A stretch of DNA of 64,000 nt, taken from positions 248,001 to 312,000 of the forward strand of contig NZ_CP081294.1 of the NCBI RefSeq assembly GCF_019711315.1, written 5' to 3'. The position numbers were made by a program, and so were the translations under genes. The notes under the pieces were generated by a model. It saw only the letters and a program-made list of their open reading frames with translations, made no database searches and was not told the DNA's origin. The stretch is from Qipengyuania gelatinilytica. Its GTDB lineage: Bacteria; Pseudomonadota; Alphaproteobacteria; Sphingomonadales; Sphingomonadaceae. This document shows, in pieces, positions 1 to 7,904 of the stretch (the first letter of the stretch is position 1; each line of letters starts with the position of its first letter).

Positions 1-152
1 AGCAGGAAGTCGCCACGACCCTCTTCTATCAGCTGCGCGGCGGTGCCGACCGGGGTCACCATATCTGCAACCAGCCGCCGCCATACGAGGGCGGGGCGCC
101 CGCTAGCGAGTGCCTCTAGCGCCCTTGCGCGGCCTTCGAGTTGGCCAGCCAA
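1..152 (-). CDS. trpE: Anthranilate synthase component I (TrpE), N-terminal part only, cut by the window edge
   Basis: TrpE makes anthranilate from chorismate and glutamine-derived ammonia in tryptophan synthesis. About 50 N-terminal residues are visible; they include RPALVWRRLVAD and a VTPVGTAAQLIEEGRGDFLL segment, which fits the substrate-lobe start of the TrpE/PabB family (TPV and GRGDFLLES type motif). I chose the TTG at 152 because a TGAGG ribosome-binding site, overlapping the ppiD stop codon, lies a few bases upstream and the reading frame matches family N-termini. The gene follows ppiD by 8 nt on the same strand, so the two are probably co-transcribed. The rest of the gene lies outside the window. 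Confidence 0.8.
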   Translation of the reverse strand, partial: MAGQLEGRARALEALASGRPALVWRRLVADMVTPVGTAAQLIEEGRGDFL

Positions 153-160
153 GCGCGGCC

Positions 161-2104
161 TCAGTTGTTTTCGCCGAGGAGCTGGCGGCGAACGGCTGCG
201 ATTGCATCCGGATTGCGTTCGACACCGATCGATTCGCGCATCGCCGTACGAAGCTGGGCGGCATATTCACCGCTCCAGTTCTGGCCAACCTGCGCCCTGG
301 CGATTTCGATAAGCGGATCGTCTTCCACCAGTTCATCGAAGCTGATCGATTCCAGATCGACCACAAACCAACCCTGGTCGTTGGTGCCGTCCAGCTTCTT
401 GGTTGAGCCTTCTGCCATGCCGAACATCAAAGCCACCGGCGTGGGCACGTTCTGTCCCTGCAGGCGTGCCAGCTGCTCGCGCGTGTACTCGACCTGATCG
501 GGAGCAGGGATTGCTGCCTCCTCGGCTGCCACGGCTTGCGCGAGGGTACGTCCTTCTTCGACGCGCTTCACGATGCGAGCTGCTGCTGCTTCTGCCAGTT
601 CGTTGCCGCGGACACGGCGCCATTCCGCCGTCACTTCGTCGCGGATTTCGGAAAGCGGGGCTGCCGCAGACGGGGCGATATCGGCCACCTCGTAAAGGAT
701 GAATGTCTCACCGTCGGGCAGGGCACCGATTTCCGGCTGACCTTCGCCAATCTGGAAGGCGAGGGTCAGGGCTGGCGCGAGGACCGGATCGACGCGCTGC
801 GGCGTCCCGTAGACTACACCGCGAGCCGTGATCGGAGCGGTGGTCTGGAGATCGAGCCCGAACTCTTCCGCGATCGATACCAGCGAGGCACCATCGGCAA
901 GGCGGTCTTCGGTCGAAACGGCCAGCTCGGCGATGCCGCGTTCGCGCTTCTCCTGGCCAAGGGTTTCGGCGATTTCGTCACGGGCTTGCGCCAGGCTGCG
1001 TGCCGGGATCTGGGTAACGTTGTCGACGCGGGCAATATGCCAGCCGAGCGAGCTGCGCGCCGGCGTGGTCAGCGATCCCTGGGGCGCGCTGAAATAGGCT
1101 TCGACCACATTGCCCGAACCGGCAACCTGTTCAAGAAGTGCCTCGCGCGTCACGCCTTCGATTTGCGTGGTGGCGAAGCCGGCGCTTGCGGCGGCCTGTG
1201 CAATGGTCTCGCCAGCATTCACGCGGGCTGCAATCGCTTCGGCACCCTCACGGGTGGCAACGATCAACTGGGTGAATGTGCGATCTTCGCCCGCCGCGTA
1301 CTGGTCCTGATTGCTTTCATAATAGGCAGCGATCTCTTCGTCCGTGGGGAGAATGCTGTCGCCGAGCGCCTCGCTGCCGAAAGTGGCATAGCGCAGCACG
1401 CGGCGTTCGGGCCGCACGAATCGCGACTTCTGGTCATTGTAGAATTCTGCGAGGACTTCGTCGCTCGGTGTCTCGGTCGGGATGAAGAGACCGGCCGGAA
1501 TGGTCGCGATTGCCCCGCTGCGGCGCTCCTTGAATGTGCGCGCATAGGCGAGTGCGAGTTTCTCGGGCAGTTTCGCACCCGAGACCGAAGCGCCGATTGC
1601 CTGCTGTTCGAAAAGGCTGGTGCGGATCTGGCTGCGAACTTCCGCGTCTGTCAGCTGAGCCTGCTGGAGGAGGGCAGCGTAGGCTGCCTGGTCGAATTCG
1701 CCCTCCGGTCCGCGCACGCCCGGGAGATCGCGGATGAGGTAGTTCACCAGGTTGTCACCTGCGCTGAACCCGTTTTCCTCGCCCCAAGCAATCAGGGTGT
1801 AGCGATCGATGAGGTCGTCGAGGATTCGGTCGATGCCGCCGTTCGCGAGGAGCTGCTCCATCGTGATTTCGGGATTTTCGCGGCGTGCTTCTGCAAGCGC
1901 GTCGTTCACCGCCTGCTGGAACTCGGCAGTGCCGATTTTCTTGTCACCGACCACGGCCACACTGTCACCGCCTGCCACACCGCCGAACGCCCCGGTATTG
2001 GAAACGTCCATGCTGGCAAAAGCGAATCCGATCAGGCCGAGAAAAGCCAGAGTGATGGCGAGGCCGATCTTCGATTTGAAGAAATTGCGGAAGAATGTGA
2101 GCAT
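161..2104 (-). CDS. ppiD: Periplasmic folding chaperone / peptidyl-prolyl isomerase, PpiD (SurA N-terminal) family
   Basis: The 647-residue protein starts with a positively charged segment and one membrane helix (about residues 12-31), so it is anchored in the inner membrane and faces the periplasm. Next comes a SurA-like chaperone region (about 35-170) with the LIDRYTLIAWGEENGF stretch, a parvulin-type rotamase region (about 260-370) and a long C-terminal chaperone-like tail. This is the PpiD layout and length (about 620-650 residues). The parvulin region looks degenerate, as is common in PpiD, so chaperone rather than isomerase activity is likely. It is divergent from tpiA across a 216-nt promoter region and sits directly before trpE. 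Confidence 0.88.
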   Translation of the reverse strand: MLTFFRNFFKSKIGLAITLAFLGLIGFAFASMDVSNTGAFGGVAGGDSVAVVGDKKIGTAEFQQAVNDALAEARRENPEITMEQLLANGGIDRILDDLIDRYTLIAWGEENGFSAGDNLVNYLIRDLPGVRGPEGEFDQAAYAALLQQAQLTDAEVRSQIRTSLFEQQAIGASVSGAKLPEKLALAYARTFKERRSGAIATIPAGLFIPTETPSDEVLAEFYNDQKSRFVRPERRVLRYATFGSEALGDSILPTDEEIAAYYESNQDQYAAGEDRTFTQLIVATREGAEAIAARVNAGETIAQAAASAGFATTQIEGVTREALLEQVAGSGNVVEAYFSAPQGSLTTPARSSLGWHIARVDNVTQIPARSLAQARDEIAETLGQEKRERGIAELAVSTEDRLADGASLVSIAEEFGLDLQTTAPITARGVVYGTPQRVDPVLAPALTLAFQIGEGQPEIGALPDGETFILYEVADIAPSAAAPLSEIRDEVTAEWRRVRGNELAEAAAARIVKRVEEGRTLAQAVAAEEAAIPAPDQVEYTREQLARLQGQNVPTPVALMFGMAEGSTKKLDGTNDQGWFVVDLESISFDELVEDDPLIEIARAQVGQNWSGEYAAQLRTAMRESIGVERNPDAIAAVRRQLLGENN

Positions 2105-2320
2105 GGCTTGCGGAGAGGCCTTTTCGGTGCTTAGGGGCGCACGACTTTCCGGATGGAAGGCTGCACGTTTGCGATTGAGCAGCGCGCTTTATCCGCCCTG
2201 CGACCTCCCCGCAACAGGTCCCGTCCGGTTTTGGTGCAGAAACAAACACGACTGGCGGTCGCGCTCTTAGCCCCTATATAGCGCCCTCCGCCGAATTGAG
2301 ATTCACGAACAGGAAGCTTT

Positions 2321-3082
2321 ATGTCCGACCGGCCCTACATCGTAGGCAATTGGAAAATGCACGGAACGCGGGCAATGCTGTCCGAAGCGCGCGCGATCGA
2401 TCGCGCCGCCCAGCGCTACATGAAGGCAGAAGTTGCCGTGGCGCCGCCCTATACGCTTATCCACGCCGTGCACCGCGAGGCGGAGCAGATCGGGGTCGGC
2501 GCGCAGGATTGTCATCCGGGTGCAGACGGACCGCACACCGGCGACATTTCGGCAGCGATGCTGGCCGACGCCGGCGCGAAGTTCGTGATCCTCGGGCATA
2601 GCGAGCGTCGCGGAGACCACCGCGAAACTAACAAGCTGATCAACGAGAAGATCGAAAGCGCCCTCGAAGCCGGCCTGCGCATCATCCTGTGCTGCGGTGA
2701 AAGCCTCGAGACGCGTGATGCAGGCGAGGCCGAGGCCTTCGTTCTCAAGCAGCTCAAGGCAAGCCTGCCGAAGATCGACGATGCCGCAGAGCGCCTCACG
2801 GTTGCGTACGAGCCGATCTGGGCGATCGGTACGGGCCGCACCGCCACGACCAAGGATATCGCGGCGATGCACAAAGCCATCCGCGGCCTGCTCGACGAGA
2901 CCTACGGTGAAGAGGCATCAGCCCAGGTTCGCATCCTTTACGGCGGTTCGGTCAATCCCGAGAACGCCCGCGAAATCCTCTCGACCGAAGAAGTTGGCGG
3001 AGCCCTCGTGGGCGGTGCCAGCCTCAGCGCGGAAAGCTTCCTCGGCATCGTGGTCGCAGCCTCGGAAACCGAAGAGGCCTGA
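2321..3082 (+). CDS. tpiA: Triosephosphate isomerase
   Basis: Interconverts dihydroxyacetone phosphate and glyceraldehyde 3-phosphate in glycolysis and gluconeogenesis. The 253-residue TIM barrel shows the catalytic Lys12 (GNWKMHG), His93 (LGHSERR), Glu164 (YEPIWAIGTG) and the C-terminal phosphate-binding YGGSVNPEN and GALVGGASL segments. Length is normal for the family. An AGGAAG ribosome-binding site precedes the ATG. It heads a plus-strand run with secG and pyrG; secG begins 68 nt downstream. The tpiA-secG order is common in alphaproteobacteria. Confidence 0.97.
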   Translation: MSDRPYIVGNWKMHGTRAMLSEARAIDRAAQRYMKAEVAVAPPYTLIHAVHREAEQIGVGAQDCHPGADGPHTGDISAAMLADAGAKFVILGHSERRGDHRETNKLINEKIESALEAGLRIILCCGESLETRDAGEAEAFVLKQLKASLPKIDDAAERLTVAYEPIWAIGTGRTATTKDIAAMHKAIRGLLDETYGEEASAQVRILYGGSVNPENAREILSTEEVGGALVGGASLSAESFLGIVVAASETEEA

Positions 3083-3150
3083 ACCTTGCCGTTTTGACAC
3101 ATCGCGCCTAGATGCGCGGTGCACACAGTAACACGATTGAGTTTGCACCC

Positions 3151-3516
3151 ATGTTCCTCTTTTTCACCGTCCTCCAGGCGATCGTCGCTGCCGCACTCGT
3201 GGCGGTAATCCTGATGCAGCGTAGCGAAGGCGGTGGCCTTGGCATCGGTGGCAGCCCCAACGGCATGATGAGCGCACGTGGTGCGGCCGATTTCCTGACC
3301 CGTTCGACCAAGTGGCTGGCCGTGGCATTCGTAGTGCTTTCGATCGTACTCGCCGCGATGGCAGTCGAAGGTGCCGGCGGTACGGTCGAGACCACGCTCG
3401 GGGGTGACACGGAAGCTGCTCCGGCTGCGGATTACGATCCGCTTGGCGGCGCGCCTGCTGCACCTGCTGGCGGCGCAGAACCGGCCACTCCGTCGGACGA
3501 TCCGCTGGCCAACTAG
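3151..3516 (+). CDS. secG: Preprotein translocase subunit SecG
   Basis: Small accessory subunit of the SecYEG channel in the inner membrane. The 121-residue protein has two membrane helices (about residues 3-22 and 53-72) separated by the family loop LMQRSEGGGLGIGGSPNG, followed by an Ala/Pro/Gly-rich acidic tail that is typical of alphaproteobacterial SecG. I chose the ATG at 3151, not the longer in-frame start at 3112, because the first helix then begins at residue 3 as in other SecG proteins; no strong ribosome-binding site decides it. It lies between tpiA and pyrG, a frequently seen arrangement. Confidence 0.93.
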   Translation: MFLFFTVLQAIVAAALVAVILMQRSEGGGLGIGGSPNGMMSARGAADFLTRSTKWLAVAFVVLSIVLAAMAVEGAGGTVETTLGGDTEAAPAADYDPLGGAPAAPAGGAEPATPSDDPLAN

Positions 3517-3620
3517 GCCTCCCGGACAGACACATTCGCAAGCGCCCTGTGGATGGCGTGCTTTTTTGCGCGCCTTTTCCCTTGCGCCGACTCAACCCCC
3601 ACGCTTAAGGCCCGACTCCC

Positions 3621-5255
3621 ATGGCGCGGTATATTTTCATCACCGGCGGCGTGGTCTCCTCGCTTGGCAAAGGTCTCATGGCAGCATCGCTTGCTGCCCT
3701 CCTCCAGGCGCGTGGCTACAAGGTCCGCATTCGTAAGTTCGATCCCTACCTCAATGTCGATCCGGGTACGATGTCCCCGTATCAGCATGGCGAGGTCTAT
3801 GTGACTGATGACGGGGCGGAAACCGACCTCGATCTCGGCCACTACGAGCGCTTCACCGGCGTCTCGGCGCATCAGGGCGACAACATCACCAGCGGCCGCG
3901 TCTACCAGCAGATCATCGCCAAGGAGCGCCGCGGCGACTATCTCGGTGCGACTGTGCAGGTCGTTCCGCACGTCACCGACGCGATCAAGGAATTCGCGCT
4001 CGCAGGTCAGGACGATCACGATTTCATCCTGTGCGAGATCGGCGGCACTGTCGGCGACATCGAAAGCCTTCCGTTCATGGAAGCAATCCGCCAGCTGCGT
4101 AACGAGCTCGAGCCGATGCAGTCGCTCAGCGTCCACGTGACGCTGGTGCCTTATATCGCTGCCGCGGGCGAGCTGAAGACGAAGCCGACCCAGCACTCGG
4201 TCCGCGAACTCGCGAGCCTTGGTATCAAGCCCGATGTGCTGCTGTGCCGCGCCGAGCATCCCATTCCCGATGGCGAGCGCCAGAAGATCGCCAACTTCTG
4301 CAACGTGCGCAAGGAAGCCGTCATTCCGGCACTCGATGCGCCTTCGATCTATTCGGTCCCGCTCCAGTATCACGCGGAAGGACTCGATACCGAGGTGCTT
4401 CGCGGTTTCGGCATCACCGATGCACCCGAGCCCGACCTGTCACGCTGGTACGATGTCGTGGATCGCCACTCCAATCCGGAAGGCGAAGTCACGATCGGCG
4501 TGGTGGGCAAGTATGTCGGCCTGCAGGACGCCTACAAGTCGCTCAACGAAGCGCTTGTCCATGGCGGCATGGCGCATCGTGTGAAGGTCAACATCAAGTG
4601 GATCGACGCCGAGGTATTCGAGCAGGACGATAGCGATATCGCCGCCCAGCTCGAACCGATGCATGGTATCCTCGTGCCCGGCGGTTTCGGCGAGCGCGGC
4701 AGCGAAGGCAAGATCGCCAGCGTCCGCTTTGCCCGTGAACGCAAGGTCCCGTTCCTGGGTATCTGTCTCGGTATGCAGATGGCCTGCATCGAGGGTGCCA
4801 GGAATGCCGGTTTCGACAAGGCAAGCTCGACCGAGTTCGGAGCTACAAGCGAGCCGGTCGTCGGCATCATCACCGAATGGATGACCGAAGAAGGCCTGCA
4901 GAAGCGCGAAGCTGGCGGTGACCTTGGCGGTACGATGCGTCTTGGTGCCTATGATGCGAAGCTGGCTGCCAACAGCCATGTTTCGCAGATCTATGGCGGC
5001 GTGACCGAGATCGAGGAGCGCCATCGCCATCGCTACGAGGTGAACGGCAAATACATCGAACCGCTCGAAAAGCAGGGCCTGATCTTCTCCGGCATGTCGC
5101 CGGACGGCCTGCTGCCCGAGATCGTGGAGCGTCCGGATCACCCCTGGTTCGTCGGCGTGCAGTTCCACCCGGAACTGAAGTCCAAACCCTTTGATCCGCA
5201 CCCGCTTTTTGCCGGATTCATCGGTGCTGCACTCGAGCAGGCGCGTCTCGTCTAA
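3621..5255 (+). CDS. pyrG: CTP synthase
   Basis: Converts UTP to CTP using ATP and glutamine. The 544-residue protein has the amidoligase domain at the N-terminus ([14 protein letters not shown]-loop-like, residues 6-18; then the [12 protein letters not shown] region) and a class I glutamine amidotransferase domain at the C-terminus with nucleophile Cys382 (GICLGMQ) and the HPE triad (QFHPEL). Length is standard. Downstream lies a strong hairpin terminator at about 5334-5374, so pyrG probably ends the tpiA-secG-pyrG unit. Confidence 0.97.
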   Translation: MARYIFITGGVVSSLGKGLMAASLAALLQARGYKVRIRKFDPYLNVDPGTMSPYQHGEVYVTDDGAETDLDLGHYERFTGVSAHQGDNITSGRVYQQIIAKERRGDYLGATVQVVPHVTDAIKEFALAGQDDHDFILCEIGGTVGDIESLPFMEAIRQLRNELEPMQSLSVHVTLVPYIAAAGELKTKPTQHSVRELASLGIKPDVLLCRAEHPIPDGERQKIANFCNVRKEAVIPALDAPSIYSVPLQYHAEGLDTEVLRGFGITDAPEPDLSRWYDVVDRHSNPEGEVTIGVVGKYVGLQDAYKSLNEALVHGGMAHRVKVNIKWIDAEVFEQDDSDIAAQLEPMHGILVPGGFGERGSEGKIASVRFARERKVPFLGICLGMQMACIEGARNAGFDKASSTEFGATSEPVVGIITEWMTEEGLQKREAGGDLGGTMRLGAYDAKLAANSHVSQIYGGVTEIEERHRHRYEVNGKYIEPLEKQGLIFSGMSPDGLLPEIVERPDHPWFVGVQFHPELKSKPFDPHPLFAGFIGAALEQARLV

Positions 5256-5333
5256 AAAAATTTCGACAAAGCGCCGGACCGTAAACGATTGTAATTGTTA
5301 CATCGGTTTTTCGCACTTTGTAATGGTGCGACA

Positions 5334-5374
5334 GGACCGGCGCGCACCCACCCGCGCCGTCCCTTTATCTTTTG
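5334..5374 (+). terminator. Rho-independent terminator of pyrG
   Basis: Stem GGAC plus GGCGCG (one C bulged) pairs with CGCGCC plus GTCC around an 8-nt loop, followed by CTTTATCTTTT. It lies 79 nt downstream of the pyrG stop. Confidence 0.75.
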
Positions 5375-5384
5375 TTATATCTGT

Positions 5385-5533
5385 TGCAGAACGCAACTGG
5401 CTCGGGGACACCGAAGTCCTTGAGTCGCGTAATATTTTTCGCTGCGCACGCCAGCGGTGGGGCTTGTCTCGAACCCGGTTGTCTTCTGCGACCCGGACGA
5501 CCGAATTCGGGGCTTGGCGGCGCTAGTCGTCGC
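5385..5533 (+). ncRNA. Candidate structured non-coding RNA, possibly a divergent 6S-like RNA
   Basis: The segment is bracketed by a terminator upstream and one downstream, with a TATAT-type -10-like element (TTGTTATAT, 5372-5380) at its start. It can form a long bulged stem: CCGAA (5411-5415) with TTCGG (5506-5510), GTCC (5416-5419) with GGAC (5495-5498), and GAGTCGC (5422-5428) with GCGACCC (5488-5494, one mismatch); an inner CGCTG/CAGCG hairpin sits in the loop. The pieces AGTCCTTGAGTCG, AATATTTTTC and CTGCGAC resemble, in order, conserved parts of 6S RNA, but I could not build the usual closing stem. Identity is therefore tentative; it may be another RNA or plain intergenic sequence. Confidence 0.3.
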
Positions 5534-5567
5534 GAGGGCGGATCTCCTTGGAGGTCCGCCCTCTTTA
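5534..5567. terminator. Strong bidirectional hairpin terminator between the pyrG gap and hsp20
   Basis: Nine-bp stem GAGGGCGGA / TCCGCCCTC extended by CTCC/GGAG after one mismatch, with a tiny loop and CTTTACG after it on the plus strand. It sits 32 nt downstream of the hsp20 stop on the minus strand, so it can serve both sides. Confidence 0.75.
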
Positions 5568-5598
5568 CGTTGTCAGCTGTGGTTGGCGTCGGGCCTGC

Positions 5599-6075
5599 TT
5601 AGGCGACGGCGCTTTCCCCATCCTTCTTGTCGCCCTCGATCACTTCGAGCGGCTTCTGGTCGCCGATCATGATCTTCTTGGGCTTCATGGCATCGGGGAC
5701 TTCGCGGACGAGGTCGATCACCAGCATGCCATCGCGCAAGTCTGCGTTCTCGACGCGGACATAATCCGCAAGGTCGAAGCGGCGCTCGAACCCGCGATTG
5801 GCGATGCCGACATGCAGCATCTCGCCATCGGGCTGGTCGTCGCGCTTGCGGCCCTGGATCGTCAGCAGGTTCTGCTGCGCGGTGATATCGAGGTCTTCCG
5901 CACGGAAACCGGCAACCGCAAGCGTGATGCGGTACTGGTCTTCGTCACGACGCTCGATGTTGAAAGGGGGGTAATTGTCGCCGCCGGCGTTGCGCGCCTG
6001 GCGTTCCATCAGGTCGAAAAGGCGATCGAAGCCGACGGTCGAACGACGATAGGGGGTAGTGTCAAAACGGTTCAT
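5599..6075 (-). CDS. Small heat-shock protein, Hsp20/alpha-crystallin (IbpA-like)
   Basis: ATP-independent holdase that binds unfolding proteins during heat stress in the cytoplasm. The 158-residue protein has a short N-terminal arm beginning MNRFDTTPYRRSTVGFDRLF, an alpha-crystallin domain (about 35-135) with NYPPFNIERRDEDQYRI and a GIANRGFERRFDLADYV stretch, and a charged C-terminal tail. I chose the ATG at 6075 because GGAGGA lies 8 nt upstream; a longer in-frame ATG at 6189 would lie inside the promoter and leader. Control is unusually clear: an RpoH-type promoter and a ROSE-type thermometer precede it. It is divergent from grxC. Confidence 0.95.
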   Translation of the reverse strand: MNRFDTTPYRRSTVGFDRLFDLMERQARNAGGDNYPPFNIERRDEDQYRITLAVAGFRAEDLDITAQQNLLTIQGRKRDDQPDGEMLHVGIANRGFERRFDLADYVRVENADLRDGMLVIDLVREVPDAMKPKKIMIGDQKPLEVIEGDKKDGESAVA

Positions 6076-6158
6076 CGAAACAAATCCTCCTGTGAGCAAT
6101 TTGAGTATGTAATGGGAGCCCGTAAGCGGCGCTCCCGCATCACCGCACCATGCGGCGA
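6076..6158 (-). promoter_or_regulatory. ROSE-type RNA thermometer in the hsp20 leader
   Basis: Three hairpins fill the leader. Read on the minus strand they are CCGCA-TGG-TGCGG (6143-6155), a GGGAGC/GCTCCC stem with an inner CCG/CGG step (6114-6136), and a start-proximal hairpin (6083-6101). In the last, AAUU-G-CUC pairs with GAGGAUU around an ACAG loop, leaving one bulged G. The UUGCU opposite the Shine-Dalgarno with a bulged G is the hallmark of ROSE elements, which melt on heating and free the ribosome-binding site. The hairpins are read from sequence; the thermometer role is from family knowledge. Confidence 0.85.
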
Positions 6159-6166
6159 CAGAACCA

Positions 6167-6194
6167 AGATAGGCGCTTGCCATAGGCATTCAAG
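6167..6194 (-). promoter_or_regulatory. RpoH (sigma-32) heat-shock promoter of hsp20
   Basis: On the minus strand CTTG (6191-6194) and CCTATCT (6167-6173) are separated by exactly 17 nt, matching the alphaproteobacterial RpoH consensus CTTG-N17-CYTATNT. The predicted start of transcription, near 6160, falls just before the first leader hairpin. Confidence 0.8.
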
Positions 6195-6228
6195 CGCTCC
6201 AGACACGGTCCAGACCAAAGGGAATTCC

Positions 6229-6492
6229 ATGAGCCAACCGCACATCGACATCTACACCAAGTTCGGCTGCGGATTTTGCTATCGTGCCAAGGCGCTGCTC
6301 GACCAGAAGGGCGCGCTTTACGAAGAACATGACATCACCATGGGCGGCCCCAAGCGTGATGAAATGCTCGAGCGCGCGCCCAATGCCCGCACCGTTCCGC
6401 AGATCTTCATCGGGGACACCTATGTGGGTGGCTCGGATGAGCTTGCCGCACTGGAGCGAGAGGGCAAGCTCGACCCGCTCCTCGAGGGCTGA
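6229..6492 (+). CDS. grxC: Glutaredoxin 3
   Basis: Glutathione-dependent thiol-disulfide oxidoreductase of the cytoplasm. The 87-residue protein has the active site C14-GF-C17 (FGCGFCYRAK; the commonest family form is CPYC, and Gly-Phe in the middle is a known variant), the cis-proline TVPQIFIG segment and the GSDELAALE glutathione-binding end. An AAAGGGA ribosome-binding site precedes the ATG. Its stop codon directly abuts the start of the next gene (TGA then ATG), a nitrilase-family hydrolase, suggesting coupled translation and a shared role in glutathione chemistry. Confidence 0.95.
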   Translation: MSQPHIDIYTKFGCGFCYRAKALLDQKGALYEEHDITMGGPKRDEMLERAPNARTVPQIFIGDTYVGGSDELAALEREGKLDPLLEG

Positions 6493-7311
6493 ATGACCCG
6501 CATTGCCGTTCTGCAAATGACATCGGGCATTGATCCCGAGCAGAATTTCGCGACCATCGAAGATGCCGCAAGGCGGGCGAGCGAGGGCGGGGCGCACATG
6601 CTCTTTACCCCCGAAATGTCCCTCCTCCTCGATCGCGATCGAAAGCGCGCTGCTCCAAAGGTGGAGCATACCGAAGCGGATTTTGCCGGCCGTCTTGCCA
6701 GGCTTGCGATCGACACGCGGTTGCATCTGGCCATCGGTTCAATGGCCGTCGCACTGTCGAACGGGAAATGGGCCAACCGCTCATTCGTCTTTCCACCTCA
6801 AGAGGGTGCAAGGCCGACGACATATGACAAGATCCACATGTTCGATGTCGATCTGGATACGGGCGAAAGCTGGCGTGAATCGAACGCTTACGAGGCTGGC
6901 AATGGCGCCGTGACGCTAGAGGACACCCCTGTCGGCAGACTTGGCCTCGCCATCTGTTACGACATGCGTTTCCCGGCCCTGTTCGAAGAATTGGGCGCGA
7001 GGCGCTGCGATACGATCGCCATCCCTGCCGCTTTCACCGTGCCGACAGGTAAGGCGCATTGGCATACCTTGTTGCGTGCCCGCGCAATTGAGGCGAGCGC
7101 TTTCGTGGTCGCGGCGGCTCAGGTGGGCGAGCATGAAGATGGACGTCGAACCTACGGCCACAGCCTCGTCATCGACCCTTGGGGAGACGTTTTCCTCGAT
7201 ATGGGCGGGGATGAGCCCGGATTGGCATTTGCGGATATAGATCTTTCCCGGATTTCGGAGGTGCGCAGCCAGGTGCCGAGCCTTGCGAACCGCCGGAAAA
7301 TCGCCAAATAG
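6493..7311 (+). CDS. Carbon-nitrogen hydrolase, Nit1-like (probable deaminated-glutathione amidase)
   Basis: The 272-residue protein shows the nitrilase-superfamily triad: Glu41 (TPEMSLLLD), Lys113 (TYDKIHMFDVDL) and Cys155 (LAICYDMRFP). The KIHMFDVD and ICYDMRFP segments are those of the Nit1/NitFhit branch, whose members hydrolyse deaminated glutathione, a transaminase side product. Coupling to grxC supports that metabolite-repair role, but omega-amidase or another amide substrate cannot be excluded from sequence. It begins immediately after the grxC stop and is followed after 6 nt by a DUF1178 gene. Confidence 0.88.
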   Translation: MTRIAVLQMTSGIDPEQNFATIEDAARRASEGGAHMLFTPEMSLLLDRDRKRAAPKVEHTEADFAGRLARLAIDTRLHLAIGSMAVALSNGKWANRSFVFPPQEGARPTTYDKIHMFDVDLDTGESWRESNAYEAGNGAVTLEDTPVGRLGLAICYDMRFPALFEELGARRCDTIAIPAAFTVPTGKAHWHTLLRARAIEASAFVVAAAQVGEHEDGRRTYGHSLVIDPWGDVFLDMGGDEPGLAFADIDLSRISEVRSQVPSLANRRKIAK

Positions 7312-7317
7312 CCCGTC

Positions 7318-7782
7318 ATGATCGTGTTCGACCTCCACTGCGACAATGGCCATCGATTCGAAGGCTGGTTCGGCTCGTCCGCTGACTATGAAAGCCAGCG
7401 CGAACGGGGGCTGGTCGATTGCCCGGAATGCGGCAGCAAGACGGTAGGCAAGGCGCCTATGGCCCCTGCCGTGGGTGCGAAAGGCAATACGCAGGAAACG
7501 CCGAAAGCCGGTAAGGAAGCGCAGCTTTCAAACGCCCCGATGCCGCCGCAGGTCGAAGAGGCATTGAAGCAGCTCGCCAAGGCGCAGGCAAAAGCGCTCG
7601 AGAGCAGCACATGGGTAGGCGAAAAGTTCGCCGACGAAGCCCGCTCGCAACACTATGGCGAGAAGGAAGAGGCTCCGATCCACGGCAAGGCGACCAAGAA
7701 GGAAGCCGAGGAACTGGCCTCCGAGGGAATTTCGGTGGCGCCGATCCTTTTCCCCATTGCAGAGCCTGACAAACTCAACTGA
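7318..7782 (+). CDS. DUF1178 family protein
   Basis: The 154-residue protein starts with MIVFDLHCDNGHRFEGWFGSS and has VDCPECGSKTVGK a little later, so Cys8, His12 and the C-x2-C pair form a small zinc-ribbon-like N-terminus typical of DUF1178. The middle is Lys/Ala-rich and probably helical; the end has PIHGKATKKEAEELASEGI, also a family feature. Function is unknown. It is the third gene of a run with grxC and the Nit1-like amidase, which hints at thiol or metabolite repair. Expected to be cytoplasmic; no signal peptide or membrane segment. Confidence 0.88.
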   Translation: MIVFDLHCDNGHRFEGWFGSSADYESQRERGLVDCPECGSKTVGKAPMAPAVGAKGNTQETPKAGKEAQLSNAPMPPQVEEALKQLAKAQAKALESSTWVGEKFADEARSQHYGEKEEAPIHGKATKKEAEELASEGISVAPILFPIAEPDKLN

Positions 7783-7821
7783 TTGTTTCTGCGGCGCGAG
7801 CCGTTATAGCGTGCGACCGGG

Positions 7822-7898
7822 GCGCCCGTAGCTCAGTCGGATAGAGCACCAGATTCCTAATCTGGGGGCCACAGGTTCGAATCCTGTCGGGCGCACCA
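7822..7898 (+). tRNA. tRNA-Arg (anticodon CCT)
   Basis: Full cloverleaf: acceptor GCGCCCG/CGGGCGC, D arm with AGTCGGATAGAG, anticodon stem CCAGA/TCTGG with loop TTCCTAA (anticodon CCT), T arm ACAGG-TTCGAAT-CCTGT, discriminator A and an encoded CCA end. It reads AGG codons, which are rare in GC-rich genomes. Confidence 0.97.
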
Positions 7899-7904
7899 TT
7901 TTCC

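Larger units (their letters stand above)
5256..5598. other. Gene-free gap (343 nt) between pyrG and hsp20 with two terminators and a candidate structured RNA
   Basis: No convincing coding region is present. Just after pyrG there is a 13-bp perfect inverted repeat, TGTAATTGTTACA (5290-5302). Two strong GC hairpins follow, at 5334-5362 and 5534-5563, each with a T-rich tail on the plus strand. Between them lies about 160 nt of sequence able to fold into a long bulged hairpin. The second terminator can also stop minus-strand transcription leaving hsp20. Confidence 0.7.

Noticed and set aside
536..2134. Long open frame (532 codons) on the plus strand
   Set aside because: It runs antisense to ppiD, which has clear domain and signal features; the plus frame has no recognisable motif and is a product of GC-rich codon structure.
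5372..5602. A possible small protein gene in the gap after pyrG
   Set aside because: TTG start without ribosome-binding site, no recognisable family, and the DNA folds strongly as an RNA-like hairpin.
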